In this document: piece by piece, positions 1 through 7,572 of the stretch
How the letters are laid out: every line of letters begins with the position of its first letter
Position numbering within the stretch: the first letter of the stretch is position 1
NCBI RefSeq assembly: GCF_900095385.1
Contig: NZ_FMID01000047.1
Location: forward strand, 46,948-110,947
Source: Methanoculleus chikugoensis
GTDB taxonomy: Archaea > Halobacteriota > Methanomicrobia > Methanomicrobiales > Methanoculleaceae
Length of the DNA stretch: 64,000 bases
Direction: 5' to 3'
Notes under the pieces: model-generated
Told to the model about the DNA's origin: nothing
Databases searched by the model: none
The model's input: the letters and a program-made list of their open reading frames with translations, nothing else
Program-made: the position numbers and the translations under genes

Positions 1-313
1 GGGCGGACCAGAGGAGGATGACGACGAGGCGGAAGTCGTCGCCGAAGAGCGAGAAGAGGTAGTAGGCCGGGAGCGAGACGATGGGGAGGGCGAGGGTGTA
101 GCAGAGGGTGTCGTGGTGGTTGGCGGCGTAGTCAGCTGCTCCATAGGGCGAGTAGCCGTAGAGGAGGTCGTTTCCGGTGACGAGGTGGTTCAACTGGTCG
201 GCGGTGATCCACTCGTCGGTGAGGTAGAGGAGGGGATAACCGAGCGTCAGGGAGAGAAGGAAGCAGAGAAATGTGATGAATAGCGTTTTCTTTAAAAAAA
301 GGGGATTGTTCAT
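1..313 (-). CDS. Membrane protein, N-terminal part, cut by window edge
   Basis: The reverse strand reads open from an ATG at 313 to the window edge, giving about 104 residues of N terminus. It begins with a short basic stretch and a hydrophobic segment at about residues 9-28, a probable signal anchor or first membrane helix. A soluble part with D, E and H residues follows, then a second hydrophobic stretch near residues 76-92. This layout is common in large archaeal polytopic glycosyltransferases (GT39-like), but nothing in the visible part proves that. It starts only 10 bases downstream of the pilin stop on the same strand, so the two may be co-transcribed. Function not recognised. Confidence 0.6.
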   Translation of the reverse strand, partial: MNNPLFLKKTLFITFLCFLLSLTLGYPLLYLTDEWITADQLNHLVTGNDLLYGYSPYGAADYAANHHDTLCYTLALPIVSLPAYYLFSLFGDDFRLVVILLWSA

Positions 314-322
314 GGAAGGTGC

Positions 323-793
323 TTACACGTAAGTGTCGAGCACGACATTCTCAGAGCCGTCGGCGAAGTGACCAACGACAACAACATGGTCTCTCTGCGG
401 GGTGCCCATCTCCTCGATCTTCATCGTTGAACCGACACTGAGGGTTGCACCACTTGCAGGTACGTCGGGTCCAAGGGTTCCACTGGCGCCCTGAGTGTAC
501 TCTGTAACTTTCGCAGCTGGTACGGGGTCACCTGCAGCGTTGTGAGTGGCACCTGCCTCAATTGTGATCGCCAGGTACTGCAGAGTTGATGCATCGGCAC
601 CACCCTGGTAGGTCAGGGAAATGTCCGGTCCATTCTGACTGGCGGTAACTGCAACCGACTTCGTCGTCTGCACGTTCCCGGTCATTCCAAACACAAACGC
701 CGCAATAACCGCGGCGAGGATCACCGTGATCGCGACCATCAGGATGACCCCGATGACCGGCGACACTGCTTCTTCATTCTTGAAGTTCATCAT
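323..793 (-). CDS. Archaeal type IV pilin-like secreted protein
   Basis: About 156 residues. The N terminus has the archaeal pilin signature EEAVSPVIG followed by an unbroken hydrophobic helix to about residue 40. This is the Pilin_N (DUF1628) pattern cut by the prepilin peptidase EppA/PibD before assembly or surface anchoring. The rest is a Ser/Thr/Gly-rich extracellular domain typical of pilin heads. A longer frame starts at 856, but a GAGGTG ribosome site at 797-802 lies just upstream of the tandem ATGs at 793 and 790, so the start is there; the second ATG has the better spacing. A membrane protein follows on the same strand. The exact role (adhesion, surface structure) is unknown. Confidence 0.85.
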   Translation of the reverse strand: MMNFKNEEAVSPVIGVILMVAITVILAAVIAAFVFGMTGNVQTTKSVAVTASQNGPDISLTYQGGADASTLQYLAITIEAGATHNAAGDPVPAAKVTEYTQGASGTLGPDVPASGATLSVGSTMKIEEMGTPQRDHVVVVGHFADGSENVVLDTYV

Positions 794-1304
794 ACACACC
801 TCTAGACTCCGAGCCCCGATGGGACAGGCAGTCAATAAAATAAACTGATTTTGCAAGATATATAAAGATATTGGAGTGATTCTTTCCAGAATGATTTTAT
901 GTCCCTGTCGCCGGTTGTGTGAAAGAATCTTTCATGGAATACATGGTTTGCCGAAAAGAACCAACAGGCTCAGAATGCCGTTTTATGGGTAATACGAATT
1001 CATCGGTATGCACATATAAAAAAGGCCCCCTTCCGGCGTGCCGCCCGGGTGCGGCGGGGTGGGGCGGTATGGTGGTTCGAGCGGGCCGGATCCGGGGCGG
1101 CGTGCAGCCGCAGCCGTCTCCGGGGAGATGTGCCTGTGCGTCGTGGGGCGGGACGGTGCCCGTGGATCATGCCGGGCATTGATGGATATCGGTAAGACGG
1201 GAAACGGTACCCGCTCCCGAACCCCCGGCTAACCCCGTTCACCGGCGAGGAACGTCCCGGATTCCCTGACGGTGATCCCGGAGAGGATCCCCTCATCCGG
1301 TCGC
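794..1304. other. Intergenic region without a supported gene
   Basis: Upstream of the pilin the sequence is AT-rich (about 830-1020) and should hold its promoter. From about 1025 it becomes GC-rich, with open frames only from base composition. I see no protein family, RNA gene or clear repeat here. The far end (about 1250-1304) resembles 3520-3560 and belongs to the decayed duplication described nearby. Confidence 0.5.
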
Positions 1305-1466
1305 TCAGGATAGGTGTCGGTGAAAGCAGACCCCTTCCCGGATCACGGAGACCGGCGGGAAGTGCGCATCCGGCACCACAGGGATATCCAGGGTTTCGAC
1401 CGGGGCATTCTCCTCTCCCAGTACTTCGCTAAAATGGCTGAGGTAGTCTTCAAGAGGTCGATCCAT
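1305..1466 (-). pseudogene. Remnant of an unidentified gene, duplicated at 3.4-3.66 kb
   Basis: A 53-codon reverse frame starts at an ATG at 1466. Its second half (ETLDIPVVPDA..., then IREGVCF) matches a second copy near 3520-3660 (ETLVVPDAYF..., IREGVCFVTTDN). Two copies preserved at the protein level show a real former coding sequence rather than a chance frame. This copy keeps more of the upstream end and loses the downstream end by frameshift; the other has the reverse state. I do not recognise the family. It lies among toxin-antitoxin remnants and next to a RelE 3' remnant, so it may be part of a mobile defence cassette, but that is inference. Confidence 0.45.
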
Positions 1467-1477
1467 CGACTTCTCTT

Positions 1478-1560
1478 CGCGTTCTTCGCGCCTTCGCGTG
1501 AGTTGATAGGCGAAGATACCAATACGGTCTCACGCGAAGAACGCGAAGCCGCGAAGCGCG
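1478..1560. repeat. CTTCGCG-type long hairpin repeat, copy 1
   Basis: The left arm (TTCGCGTTCTTCGCGCC...TTCGCGTGAG) and the right arm (CTCACGCGAAGAACGCG AAGCCGCGAAG) are nearly perfect reverse complements separated by about 25 bases, so the RNA or single strand would fold into a long stem. A related copy lies at 62780-62900. Such arms occur between genes of many methanogens and bacteria; the function is unknown. Confidence 0.75.
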
Positions 1561-1719
1561 ACTGGCCGAAAGGCAGGAACGTGAGCACCATCAGGTGCGA
1601 AGTCCGGTTTCCGAGTGCTGTCAACTCCTCGTTTCCGTATTGTACGAGGCCGCACTGCTCAGTCTCGGGTGCCGAAACGAGTGAAGTACTGTCTCCCCGG
1701 GACATGGGCATCGCAGTCT

Positions 1720-1797
1720 CCGGGGGCGGTAGAAGTGGCAGAGGGGCGGGGTCGTCCGCGTTCTTAACGGTAGATGCTGCTCCGGTGCCCCGCCTCG
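1720..1797 (-). pseudogene. RelE toxin 3' end remnant (duplicated segment)
   Basis: The reverse strand encodes EAGHRSSIYR followed by a stop, identical to the last ten residues of the intact RelE-like toxin at 3718-3978. Similarity continues downstream of the stop (to about 1720, matching 3663-3751). The rest of the toxin is missing and the sequence runs into a HepT remnant. This is a fragment left by a segmental duplication of the 3.5-3.8 kb region. Confidence 0.7.
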
Positions 1798-1837
1798 ACC
1801 ATAATCCGGAGCCGCTACTCCAGGGTCAAGGACCCTT

Positions 1838-1935
1838 CAGCGCCAGCAGGTCATCTTCGACCACGTTCCAGACTGCATCCCGGTCGATCCCGAAATAGTG
1901 GTGGATGAGGATGTTCCTCATCCCGATGATGGGAG
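1838..1935 (-). pseudogene. HepT (DUF86) toxin C-terminal remnant
   Basis: Reverse-strand translation gives IIGMRNILIHHYFGIDRD then AVWNVVEDDL before a stop. This is the catalytic end of HepT-type HEPN toxins, with the R-x4-H-x-Y motif (RNILIHHY). It closely matches the HepT pseudogene at 5795-6126. The N-terminal half is absent. HepT acts with an MNT nucleotidyltransferase antitoxin; no partner is left here. Confidence 0.75.
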
Positions 1936-2001
1936 ATGAGCGGATCACCCCGGACGCACAAAGCGATCCCGAACATCATCCGATACGCTCTTATTTCCGT
2001 C

Positions 2002-3349
2002 TCAAACTCCCGAACGGATTTGTTCTTCAATAAAAGCCTGCATTTCATCTTTTCCCGGCAGTTTTAGCAGATACCTGGAGACGAAGAGATTGTTGTCCAT
2101 GCCTGCCAGAGCGTATTCCACCAGCGCCTGATTTTTATGGGTGCAGAGCAGGATACCCACCGGCGGGTTATCTCCTTCAGTCATCATGTTCTCTCTATAC
2201 CAGCTCACATAGGTGTTAAGTTGGCCAATGTTTTCATGACTGAAACCGTCCAGTTTCATCTCTACCAGTACATGGCATTTAAGAATACGGTGGTAAAAAA
2301 CCAGGTCCACAAAAAAGTGCTCGTCACCAATGAGTATGCGTTTCTGCCGGGCTTCGAAACAGAATCCGTGGCCTAACTCGAGAAGAAATGCTTCCAACCT
2401 TTTGAGGAGTTGACTTTCCAGATGTGATTCGCTCATCACTTCTTCAGGCGAAGTTATCCCAAAACGCTATTGCTGGGAGGGGGACACCCCCTCCCAGACC
2501 CTCCCCCAAGTGGCGATATCCAGTGGAAAGCCGTTTCACCCCCCTGGCTCAGGATGTGGCTCAGATGGCGGATACCGGGTAATTAAGGGCTCCGATCAGG
2601 GTGTGCCGGAGGTTCGGAGATCTTTTTGGGATGACCTCGGCTTGAGTCCCAGAAATTCGAAAATGTAGGGGTCACGGATAGCCAGATTAGGCTCGGCCTG
2701 ATCCGCATTCTGCTGTGCCACCTCTGAAAGTTTCTTTTTATCGGTCGAGAGCCCGGAGCGTTCATAATATAGACTGTTAATCTGACGTTTCAACTCGCGC
2801 ACCGACCAATTACCGCGGATGCACTCGACTTCGTAAAAAGCGCGCCTGGTTTCGTCCTCCAGATTGATGAGTTCCGCGAGATGGGTAAAGGAGAGTCTGG
2901 AGATCAATATCTTACCTGCAATGCGGGATTGTGGAGTCGCTGACTCCACAATCAGAGATCCGCTATCCTGGGAGTCAATCCCCGATCCAGCGAAAAGTCT
3001 CTGTCGAATCGATGCAATCAGGAACTGCGTCAATTGTGGAGGCAGTGCCTCCACAATCTGTGGATAGGTGAGATAGAACCGCCGATATCGGTACAACTCC
3101 CGACGGTCGCAACGTGATATCCCCTGAGCCGTCAGGATTTCTGCAAGCCTGTCCATTAGCCTGTCTCCATAATCCGCACGATCAATGCCGGAACGCTCGT
3201 ATTCCTCAATGTAGCAACCAATGAGCCAGTTTCTGAGCGTCAGGCTGATATTGACTGCACGACTGGCCTGAGCAACCAGTTCATCATGAACGTGGCGGAT
3301 AAGACCCTACCAGTCCATCAAAATTGAATGTCTGTTCTTCCGTACTCAT
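2002..3349 (-). pseudogene. DUF1016 (YhcG-type) PDDEXK nuclease gene, split and frameshifted
   Basis: Three pieces make one DUF1016 protein. The start ATG at 3349 opens MSTEEQTFNFDGLV and is frameshifted near 3307. A second frame (through 3156) continues LIRHVHDELVAQ... through the DUF1016_N domain to IFEFLGLKPR near 2640. The C-terminal PDDEXK nuclease half lies at 2002-2439, with IDLVFYHR-like strands (VDLVFYH), VEMKLDGF and GILLCTHKN. Full YhcG proteins are about 350 residues with these two domains joined. About 180 bp of foreign sequence, including a palindromic repeat, separates the halves. Family members are restriction- or recombination-linked nucleases. The downstream half has its own ATG and could in principle be made alone. 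Confidence 0.8.
2456..2540 (+). repeat. Palindromic GC-rich intergenic repeat, copy A, inside DUF1016
   Basis: Contains the inner hairpin GGGAGGGGGACACCCCCTCCC and the terminal motif TGGCGATATCCAGTGG followed by AAAGCCGT. It is almost identical, in reverse orientation, to 10800-10892, including the flank TCCCAAAACGCT. It lies between the two halves of the DUF1016 gene and probably caused or accompanied its disruption. Confidence 0.8.
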
Positions 3350-3421
3350 CTGTAGTGCCTCATAACCTTAGATCATCCCCTGCAGATGATCGTTGAATCG
3401 CATGACGGAGAAGTGCTGCTC

Positions 3422-3665
3422 TTACGAATCCTCCCATCCCCTCATCTGCTCATATCTGTGTAGGATTACATAATTCATTTGATTAACCAGCCCGGAAGAC
3501 CGGATAAAACACCGGCAGGATCCCCTCATCCGGTCACGGTTGCTCAGGATATGGACGTTATCGGTGGTGACAAAACAGACCCCTTCCCGGATCATGGGGG
3601 CCGGCAGGAAATACGCGTCCGGCACCACAAGGGTATCCAGGGTTTCGACCGGGGCGTTCTCCTCC
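3422..3665 (-). pseudogene. Second copy of the unidentified remnant
   Basis: The reverse frame carries VVPDAYFLPAPMIREGVCF and then TTDNVHILSNRDRM, matching the remnant at 1305-1466 but with a better preserved downstream end. It has no matching upstream part: the sequence joins directly to the region beyond the RelE stop at about 3663, where the first copy has about 300 extra bases. An ATG at 3628 gives a 68-codon frame, but its tail has no family features. I treat it as a decayed gene of unknown family. Confidence 0.4.
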
Positions 3666-3717
3666 CCGGGGGCGACAGAAGTGGCGGAGGGCCGGGGGGG
3701 CGGGGTCGTCCGCGTTC

Positions 3718-3978
3718 TTAACGGTAGATGCTGCTCCGGTGCCCCGCCTCCAGTACAAGAATCAGGAGGCGTTCATCCTCGATCGTAAGCACGACCCGGT
3801 ACTGGCCCACCCTGAGCCGGTAGACGGGAGTCCTGGAAAACCCGGCCAGTTTCCGGACGTGCCGGTAGGGGTTCTCCCGAATCCCGGCGACTGAACGGAT
3901 GATCCGGCGGGCTGCCTCGGGCGGGAGGTTCTGGAGATCCCGCCGTGCCCGGGCGGTGTAGGTGACCGTATAGGTCAT
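3718..3978 (-). CDS. RelE/ParE-family toxin
   Basis: 86 residues, the usual size for RelE-type mRNA interferases. It shows the family pattern: an N-terminal strand and helix with basic ARRDLQNLP, a central LAGF...YRLRVGQYRVVLTI core, and the C-terminal ...EAGHRSSIYR end, where a basic residue and Tyr normally support ribosome-dependent RNA cutting. Its ATG overlaps the antitoxin stop by four bases (3975-3978), so the two are translationally coupled. A fragment of the same 3' end recurs at 1738-1797. It appears intact, unlike most neighbours. Confidence 0.85.
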   Translation of the reverse strand: MTYTVTYTARARRDLQNLPPEAARRIIRSVAGIRENPYRHVRKLAGFSRTPVYRLRVGQYRVVLTIEDERLLILVLEAGHRSSIYR

Positions 3979-4211
3979 TCCTCTACACCAAACTCCTTTT
4001 TGATATCGTCCTCGGAGTAGAGCCGGCCGGCCTTGATGTCCTCCAGGGCTTCCTCGATACCCCGGATGGCCTCCTCCGAGAGGGGCTCGTCGTCGACGGT
4101 CATGTCGAGCAGGCGGCCGATAACGTCGTTATAGGACTCCCTGGGGTGCCGTTTCAGGCCCTCCAGGCGGTCTTTGTTCGCCAGTGTGATCCAGACGGTA
4201 GTGGCGGACAT
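3975..4211 (-). CDS. RelB-like antitoxin paired with RelE
   Basis: 78 residues. The N terminus (TTVWITLANKDRLEGLKRHP) looks like a ribbon-helix-helix DNA-binding fold. It is followed by RESYNDVIGRLLDM and an acidic C-terminal tail (EEALEDIKAGRLYSEDDI) that would wrap the toxin. This is the first gene of the pair and overlaps the toxin by four bases. It is the same family as the antitoxin at 5153-5383 (shared ...KxHP.ES.D...R.MD......EPLSEE...IEE.L.D...GR). Autoregulation of its own promoter upstream of 4211 is typical of the family. Confidence 0.8.
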   Translation of the reverse strand: MSATTVWITLANKDRLEGLKRHPRESYNDVIGRLLDMTVDDEPLSEEAIRGIEEALEDIKAGRLYSEDDIKKEFGVEE

Positions 4212-4321
4212 GTAAATCCCTATAAGTCATTATAGGATATGAAACATGTGATGGGGCAGCGTTAGACTCTCTCCTGTAACGTGAGCTGTGTACTGGCAAC
4301 CCTGCCTATGCAAGCCGCTAC

Positions 4322-4400
4322 TTCCGGATCAAGGGCAAGAGTTATTCCTTCAGCGCCGGCGGGTCGCGTTCGACCACGTTCCAGGTTCCTGATCGCCTCC
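4322..4400 (-). pseudogene. HepT C-terminal scrap
   Basis: Reverse translation yields WNVVERDPPALKE and a stop, a third degenerate copy of the HepT end seen at 1838-1935 and 5795-5830. The RNxLIHHY motif is lost. The region 4212-4505 holds nothing else that I can support. Confidence 0.5.
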
Positions 4401-4505
4401 CTACCGATTTTTGGACGTGCCGCCCCGCCCCCTTCACCCCCGTAAAATAACTACAACAAAAATCATTATTCCTCAAGTTCCATACTCGTCCCGGGAGTTC
4501 ACATC

Positions 4506-4730
4506 ATGATCATCCGATTTGAAACGGTCTATGAAGACGGCCGTTGATCTGCTCGCGCAGTCGGACACAGCATCTTCACCGATGGGAGGGACTTTGAAGA
4601 ACTCCTCAAGAAGATCGAAGAAGCCGTTCTTCTGTATTTCGAGGATGAACTCGAACCGGAAGAAGAGATCACAATCCTGACGCAGACAGAGTTGCAGGTG
4701 CATTCCGCTGCCAGAGCTTCCGGTTGTTAG
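4506..4730 (+). pseudogene. HicB-like antitoxin with in-frame TGA
   Basis: An ATG at 4506 opens MIIRFETVYEDGR, then a TGA at 4545-4547 stands where related proteins have Trp (compare GWWSA in the gene at 10981-11340). The frame continues SARAVGHSIFTDGRDFEELL to a TAG at 4728. The pattern (strand, glycine turn, helix with KKIEEA, final EEEITIL strand) is that of the HicB/DUF1902-like antitoxin fold. A HicA-like start follows. TGA is not expected to be read through here, so this is most likely a dead antitoxin. Confidence 0.65.
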
Positions 4731-4770
4731 TAGCGCAGATATCGTCAGGATTCTTGAGATGGAAACCGGG
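4702..4770 (+). pseudogene. HicA toxin N-terminal fragment
   Basis: In the frame one base off the HicB remnant and overlapping its end, the sequence reads PLPELPVVSSADIVRILE, the typical first helix of HicA (usually M-x-LPVVSGxELVRxLE). The upstream codon is ATT rather than ATG. After about 20 residues the similarity ends and the opposite strand becomes a DUF1016 remnant. So a hicB-hicA pair was truncated here. Confidence 0.5.
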
Positions 4771-4951
4771 TGGAAGACCTGTTCATCCGCCAGAGATTTT
4801 TGTCGCTGTATCCCGGCCCGTACTCTGCCATCAATTCTCGCGACAATGTCGAGACTATTTTTCTCCCGTAGGCGGCACGCTGTTCCCCCGGGGCATCCCT
4901 CAGGATTCGGCCGCCGATATGTCGGTACAGCAGGACCGGCTCGACATTCAC
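4745..4951 (-). pseudogene. DUF1016 N-domain fragment, second copy
   Basis: The reverse frame reads LLYRHIGGRI, then AAYGRKIVSTLSREL and AEYGPGYSDKNLWRM. These match the conserved DUF1016_N core of YhcG proteins (IGRRI, YG..IV.TLSR.L, EYG.GFS.KNLRRM). It belongs to a different subfamily from the gene at 2002-3349. Only about 65 residues remain, without the nuclease domain. Confidence 0.7.
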
Positions 4952-5121
4952 CGCAGTCGCGGTGCGGCTCTTTGCCGTGCAGATCTGGTCCGGCGATATG
5001 GTGTATGTGGCGCCGGATCCACGAAGGGTTCACCGGAATCCACGCAGAAGTATGCATGGACCGGAACGTTCCGGATAGCCTCCGCGATCGCCGGGGCGCT
5101 CTGTGTAATGTGACCCAAAAT

Positions 5122-5129
5122 CCTTATAC
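5122..5129 (+). promoter_or_regulatory. TATA box of the second RelBE pair
   Basis: CTTATACC lies about 28 bases upstream of the ATG at 5153. That spacing places the transcript start at or next to the start codon, as in leaderless archaeal mRNAs. There is no ribosome site before this ATG, which agrees with that reading. Confidence 0.5.
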
Positions 5130-5152
5130 CTCTCATGAACCTATGGTTTATC

Positions 5153-5383
5153 ATGTCCACGACGATCCAGATTCAACCGGAGACCAAGTCCCGCCTGGAC
5201 GCCCTGAAAGTTCACCCTCAGGAGAGTGATGACGAGACGCTCAACCGCATCATGGACGTATTATTCGATCCGGAACCGCTCTCCGAAGAGACGCTGCAGC
5301 GTATCGAAGAAGGGCTTGCAGACATGCGGTCCGGTCGCTGCCGCTCGCTTGAGGAGATCGCTCAGGAACTGGGCCTGGAATGA
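5153..5383 (+). CDS. RelB-like antitoxin, second pair
   Basis: 76 residues from the ATG at 5153. The upstream in-frame ATG at 5135 would add MNLWFI; the TATA box spacing favours 5153. The sequence STTIQIQPETKSRLDALK resembles a ribbon-helix-helix start, followed by HPQESDDETLNRIMD and an acidic toxin-binding tail ending EEIAQELGLE. It is homologous to the antitoxin at 3975-4211 though on the opposite strand. Its stop overlaps the toxin ATG (ATGA, 5380-5383). The likely role is to neutralise the RelE partner and repress the operon. Confidence 0.8.
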   Translation: MSTTIQIQPETKSRLDALKVHPQESDDETLNRIMDVLFDPEPLSEETLQRIEEGLADMRSGRCRSLEEIAQELGLE

Positions 5384-5652
5384 TCTGGCGGATCGAATTC
5401 ACCCGCGGAGCGGAACGTGATCTGAAACATCTCCCGAAATCTGATGGAAAACGGATCAAAGACGAATTAACCTCTCTCGCAGAAGAACCGTTTCCCCGTT
5501 TACATGTCAAAAAACTGAAAGGACACCAGAGTAGCCCGCTGTATTCTCATCGTGTGGGGCCGTACCGGATCATTCTCGCCATCGAGAACGGGGTGATGAC
5601 CATAACCGTGATCGAGGTCGGAAACCGGAGTAACGTCTATCGGAAGTATTGA
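5380..5652 (+). CDS. RelE-family toxin, second pair
   Basis: 90 residues. RelE/ParE hallmarks: IEFTRGAERDLKHLPK at the N terminus, a basic middle (LHVKKLKGHQSSPLYSHRVG), the core strand PYRIILAIENG, and a basic aromatic end (VGNRSNVYRKY). It overlaps the antitoxin by four bases. The predicted activity is ribosome-dependent mRNA cleavage, by family. The frame is intact, so this pair may be functional. From 5653 to 5794 I see no gene. Confidence 0.85.
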   Translation: MIWRIEFTRGAERDLKHLPKSDGKRIKDELTSLAEEPFPRLHVKKLKGHQSSPLYSHRVGPYRIILAIENGVMTITVIEVGNRSNVYRKY

Positions 5653-5794
5653 TGTGTCGCGAAAACTGCGAAACGAATAGATCAATCCCAACTCATGAGC
5701 CGGCACGCGACACCAGTGCGGTCCCCTGCTTAATATTGTAGGGGTGGCAGAAGAGCGTGGCGGTGGGAGCCAGGAACCTTCTCCTCAATGGGTC

Positions 5795-6126
5795 CTATTC
5801 CCGAATCCGGGATAGAAGTTGTTCTTTCAACATCGGGAGATCGTGTTCGGCCACGTTCCAGACCGCATCCCGGTCGATCCCGAAGTAGTGGTGGATAAGA
5901 ACGTTCCTCATCCCGATGATGTCCGACCAAGGGATACCCGGGTTTGCGGCCCTGAACTCCGGAGAGATCCCTCGCACCGCTTCCCCGACGATCTGGAGGT
6001 GGTGGATGACCCAAGACGCTGTGCCATTTCGCCATTGTAGAAGTGCTCACGGCCCCGCACCGACACCCGTTCAATCCGCTCGATGGCTTCGATAATATCC
6101 AGTAACCGTTCGCGATCGTCTCTCAT
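5795..6126 (-). pseudogene. HepT (DUF86) toxin with one-base frameshift
   Basis: The first frame (from 6126) reads [19 protein letters not shown] and runs to EMAQRL. After a one-base loss near 6020 the second frame continues WVIHHLQIVGEAVRGI and reaches RNVLIHHYFGID, the HepT R-x4-H-x-Y active site. The total length, 332 bases, is exactly one short of a 110-residue HepT. HepT is a HEPN ribonuclease neutralised by an MNT antitoxin, encoded just upstream with a four-base overlap. Either the gene is dead or this base is a sequencing error. Remnants of the same toxin lie at 1838 and 4322. Confidence 0.8.
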
Positions 6127-6424
6127 AAGGGCCGCGCTTCCCGTATCACCCTTGAGCGGTTCCGCTCCCGGAGTCCCGCTTCGGTCACGACGTCGACCGG
6201 GCGATCGAGCAGGAGGGATAGATCCATGGCAAGGCCCCCCACATCAAGAAGACTCCGATCGGGGTCAAGGTCGATCAGGATATCGATATCGCTGTCTGCC
6301 CGGGCCTCGTTCCGTGCCACGGATCCGAAAACCCGGACGTTCTTTGCACCCTCCGGTGTGCGAGGGCGAGGATCTCGTCCCGTTTCTGGATGAGAAGGGT
6401 GTGGATGTCGGTTCCCGGTTTCAT
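6123..6424 (-). pseudogene. MNT nucleotidyltransferase antitoxin with one-base frameshift
   Basis: From an ATG at 6424 the frame reads [21 protein letters not shown] base is then missing in a G run near 6352 and the next frame carries [14 protein letters not shown] followed by DSDIDIL, the GS-x10-DxD nucleotidyltransferase motif. Its length (302 bases) is one short of a 100-residue MNT. MNT antitoxins AMPylate HepT. It overlaps the HepT frame by four bases. The longer frame starting at 6488 is an artefact of the shift. Confidence 0.8.
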
Positions 6425-6475
6425 GTCCTGTAATAGCTACACTAATATCGGATATATAGATGTCATCCTGCCCCC

Positions 6476-7003
6476 TTACTCCCGCCACCTCGGCAGCGTC
6501 GAGAGGTACTGGCCGACCATCTCCTTCGCCTTCTCAAGCGGCATCCCGAGGTTCTCGGCCATCATCGGCGCGTACTGCTCGACCGCCCCCTCCCGCGTCA
6601 GATCGGGTTCCGTGAATCCCCCGTCGCGGTAGCAGTAGGTGCAGTATCTCACCGAGAGCGACCCGTCCGCCTCCGTCCCGGCGTCCTCGTCGCGGGCAAG
6701 GGGCATCCCGCAGCTCTCGCAGAGCGCGATCTCCCGGCCGGCCCACCGCTTCAGGCACGATATCTGTTCCTTCGTGAACGCTATCGCCTTCTCGGGGGGA
6801 ATCGCATACATCTGCGCCATCATCCCCCCGCCAAGTTTCGCCATCTCATCGATGGTGATATCGGGCGCCGTGAACGCCCCTTCCTGGTAGCAGTAGGTGC
6901 AGTAATCCTTCGAGAGTGCGCCGTCCGCTTCCGTCCCGAACTGCTCCTTCTCGCTCATCGGCATCCCGCAGCTCTGGCACGTACGTGTCCCGTCCGTCTT
7001 CAT
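6476..7003 (-). CDS. Duplicated zinc-ribbon protein (zf-ribbon_2 x2)
   Basis: 175 residues from an ATG at 7003 that follows an AAGGAG ribosome site; the longer GTG frame from 7084 is unlikely. Two similar halves each start with a treble-cysteine pattern, CQSCGMPM...YCTYCYQEG and CESCGMPL...YCTYCYRDG, then an acidic helix region and a ...LKRW or LPRW end. This is the putative zinc-ribbon domain PF12674 in tandem. Each half has four cysteines, enough for one zinc ion. The role is unknown; single-domain relatives are often attached to GyrI or transcription-like proteins. Confidence 0.8.
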   Translation of the reverse strand: MKTDGTRTCQSCGMPMSEKEQFGTEADGALSKDYCTYCYQEGAFTAPDITIDEMAKLGGGMMAQMYAIPPEKAIAFTKEQISCLKRWAGREIALCESCGMPLARDEDAGTEADGSLSVRYCTYCYRDGGFTEPDLTREGAVEQYAPMMAENLGMPLEKAKEMVGQYLSTLPRWRE

Positions 7004-7118
7004 ACAATCTCCTTGTAAATAAGCAAGCCGACCGCACGGGAGATAAAGATTTGCAAAAACGCTCGTGAAAAGATGCGGCTGCACTCGCCGGCTCCCCGGC
7101 CGAAGAACGAGCCGCCGC

Positions 7119-7571
7119 CTACCCGTTTCGGGGCGGGAACCGGATCGTCATCCTGCCGCCGCCGCCGTGCTCGAGCACCGCGTCGCGCTGGAGCGCCCGG
7201 GCGTAGCCCTCAAGGTAGGGCTCGGCCACCCGGACGTCCGCGAAGGCTTCCCGGACCGCCGTTGCCGCGCCGTCGATCGCGATAGCCACGCCACCGTCGG
7301 CGGCGTCCGAGGACTCGCAGGGGATCCCCCACGTCAGGAGGAGCCCCTCCATCAGGGTTGGGGGATTGAGCTGCTCCTCAGCGTGAGTGAGGAGTTCCGT
7401 TCCGTTCTCTTCGCCGAGCCGCCTGGCGATGGCGGCGATCCGCTCCGTGAGCCCGGCCGGGGCGTCCGCAAGGAGTTTCTGCACGAGCGATCCGGTGACG
7501 TCGTGCCGCTGCAGCGACCGTGCCACCTTGATCAGCTGCCAGTCCCGGGCAAACGAAGTACCGGTGCGCAT
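7119..7571 (-). CDS. Conserved-looking hypothetical protein
   Basis: 150 residues, soluble, with no motif that I recognise. It is mixed helical, with an acidic middle (EENGTELLTHAEEQLN) and a Gly-rich end (EHGGGGRMTIRFPPRNG). It is the last gene of a tight leftward cluster (Lrp regulator, three-helix membrane protein, this gene) with one base between it and the membrane protein. Codon use matches its neighbours and supports a real gene. No function assigned. Confidence 0.65.
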   Translation of the reverse strand: MRTGTSFARDWQLIKVARSLQRHDVTGSLVQKLLADAPAGLTERIAAIARRLGEENGTELLTHAEEQLNPPTLMEGLLLTWGIPCESSDAADGGVAIAIDGAATAVREAFADVRVAEPYLEGYARALQRDAVLEHGGGGRMTIRFPPRNG

Positions 7572-7572
7572 A

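Noticed and set aside
1314..1898. Forward 194-codon frame at the left end
   Set aside because: It runs over decayed reverse-strand genes and a hairpin repeat; the codon pattern is not coding.
4473..5057. Reverse 194-codon frame in the graveyard region
   Set aside because: It overlaps a HicB/HicA remnant on the forward strand and a DUF1016 remnant in another reverse frame; its own translation has no family features.
4948..5160. Reverse frame with AEAIRNVPVHAYFCVDSGE
   Set aside because: The stretch looks coding-like but I cannot link it to a family, and it has no start site or partner; too weak to annotate.
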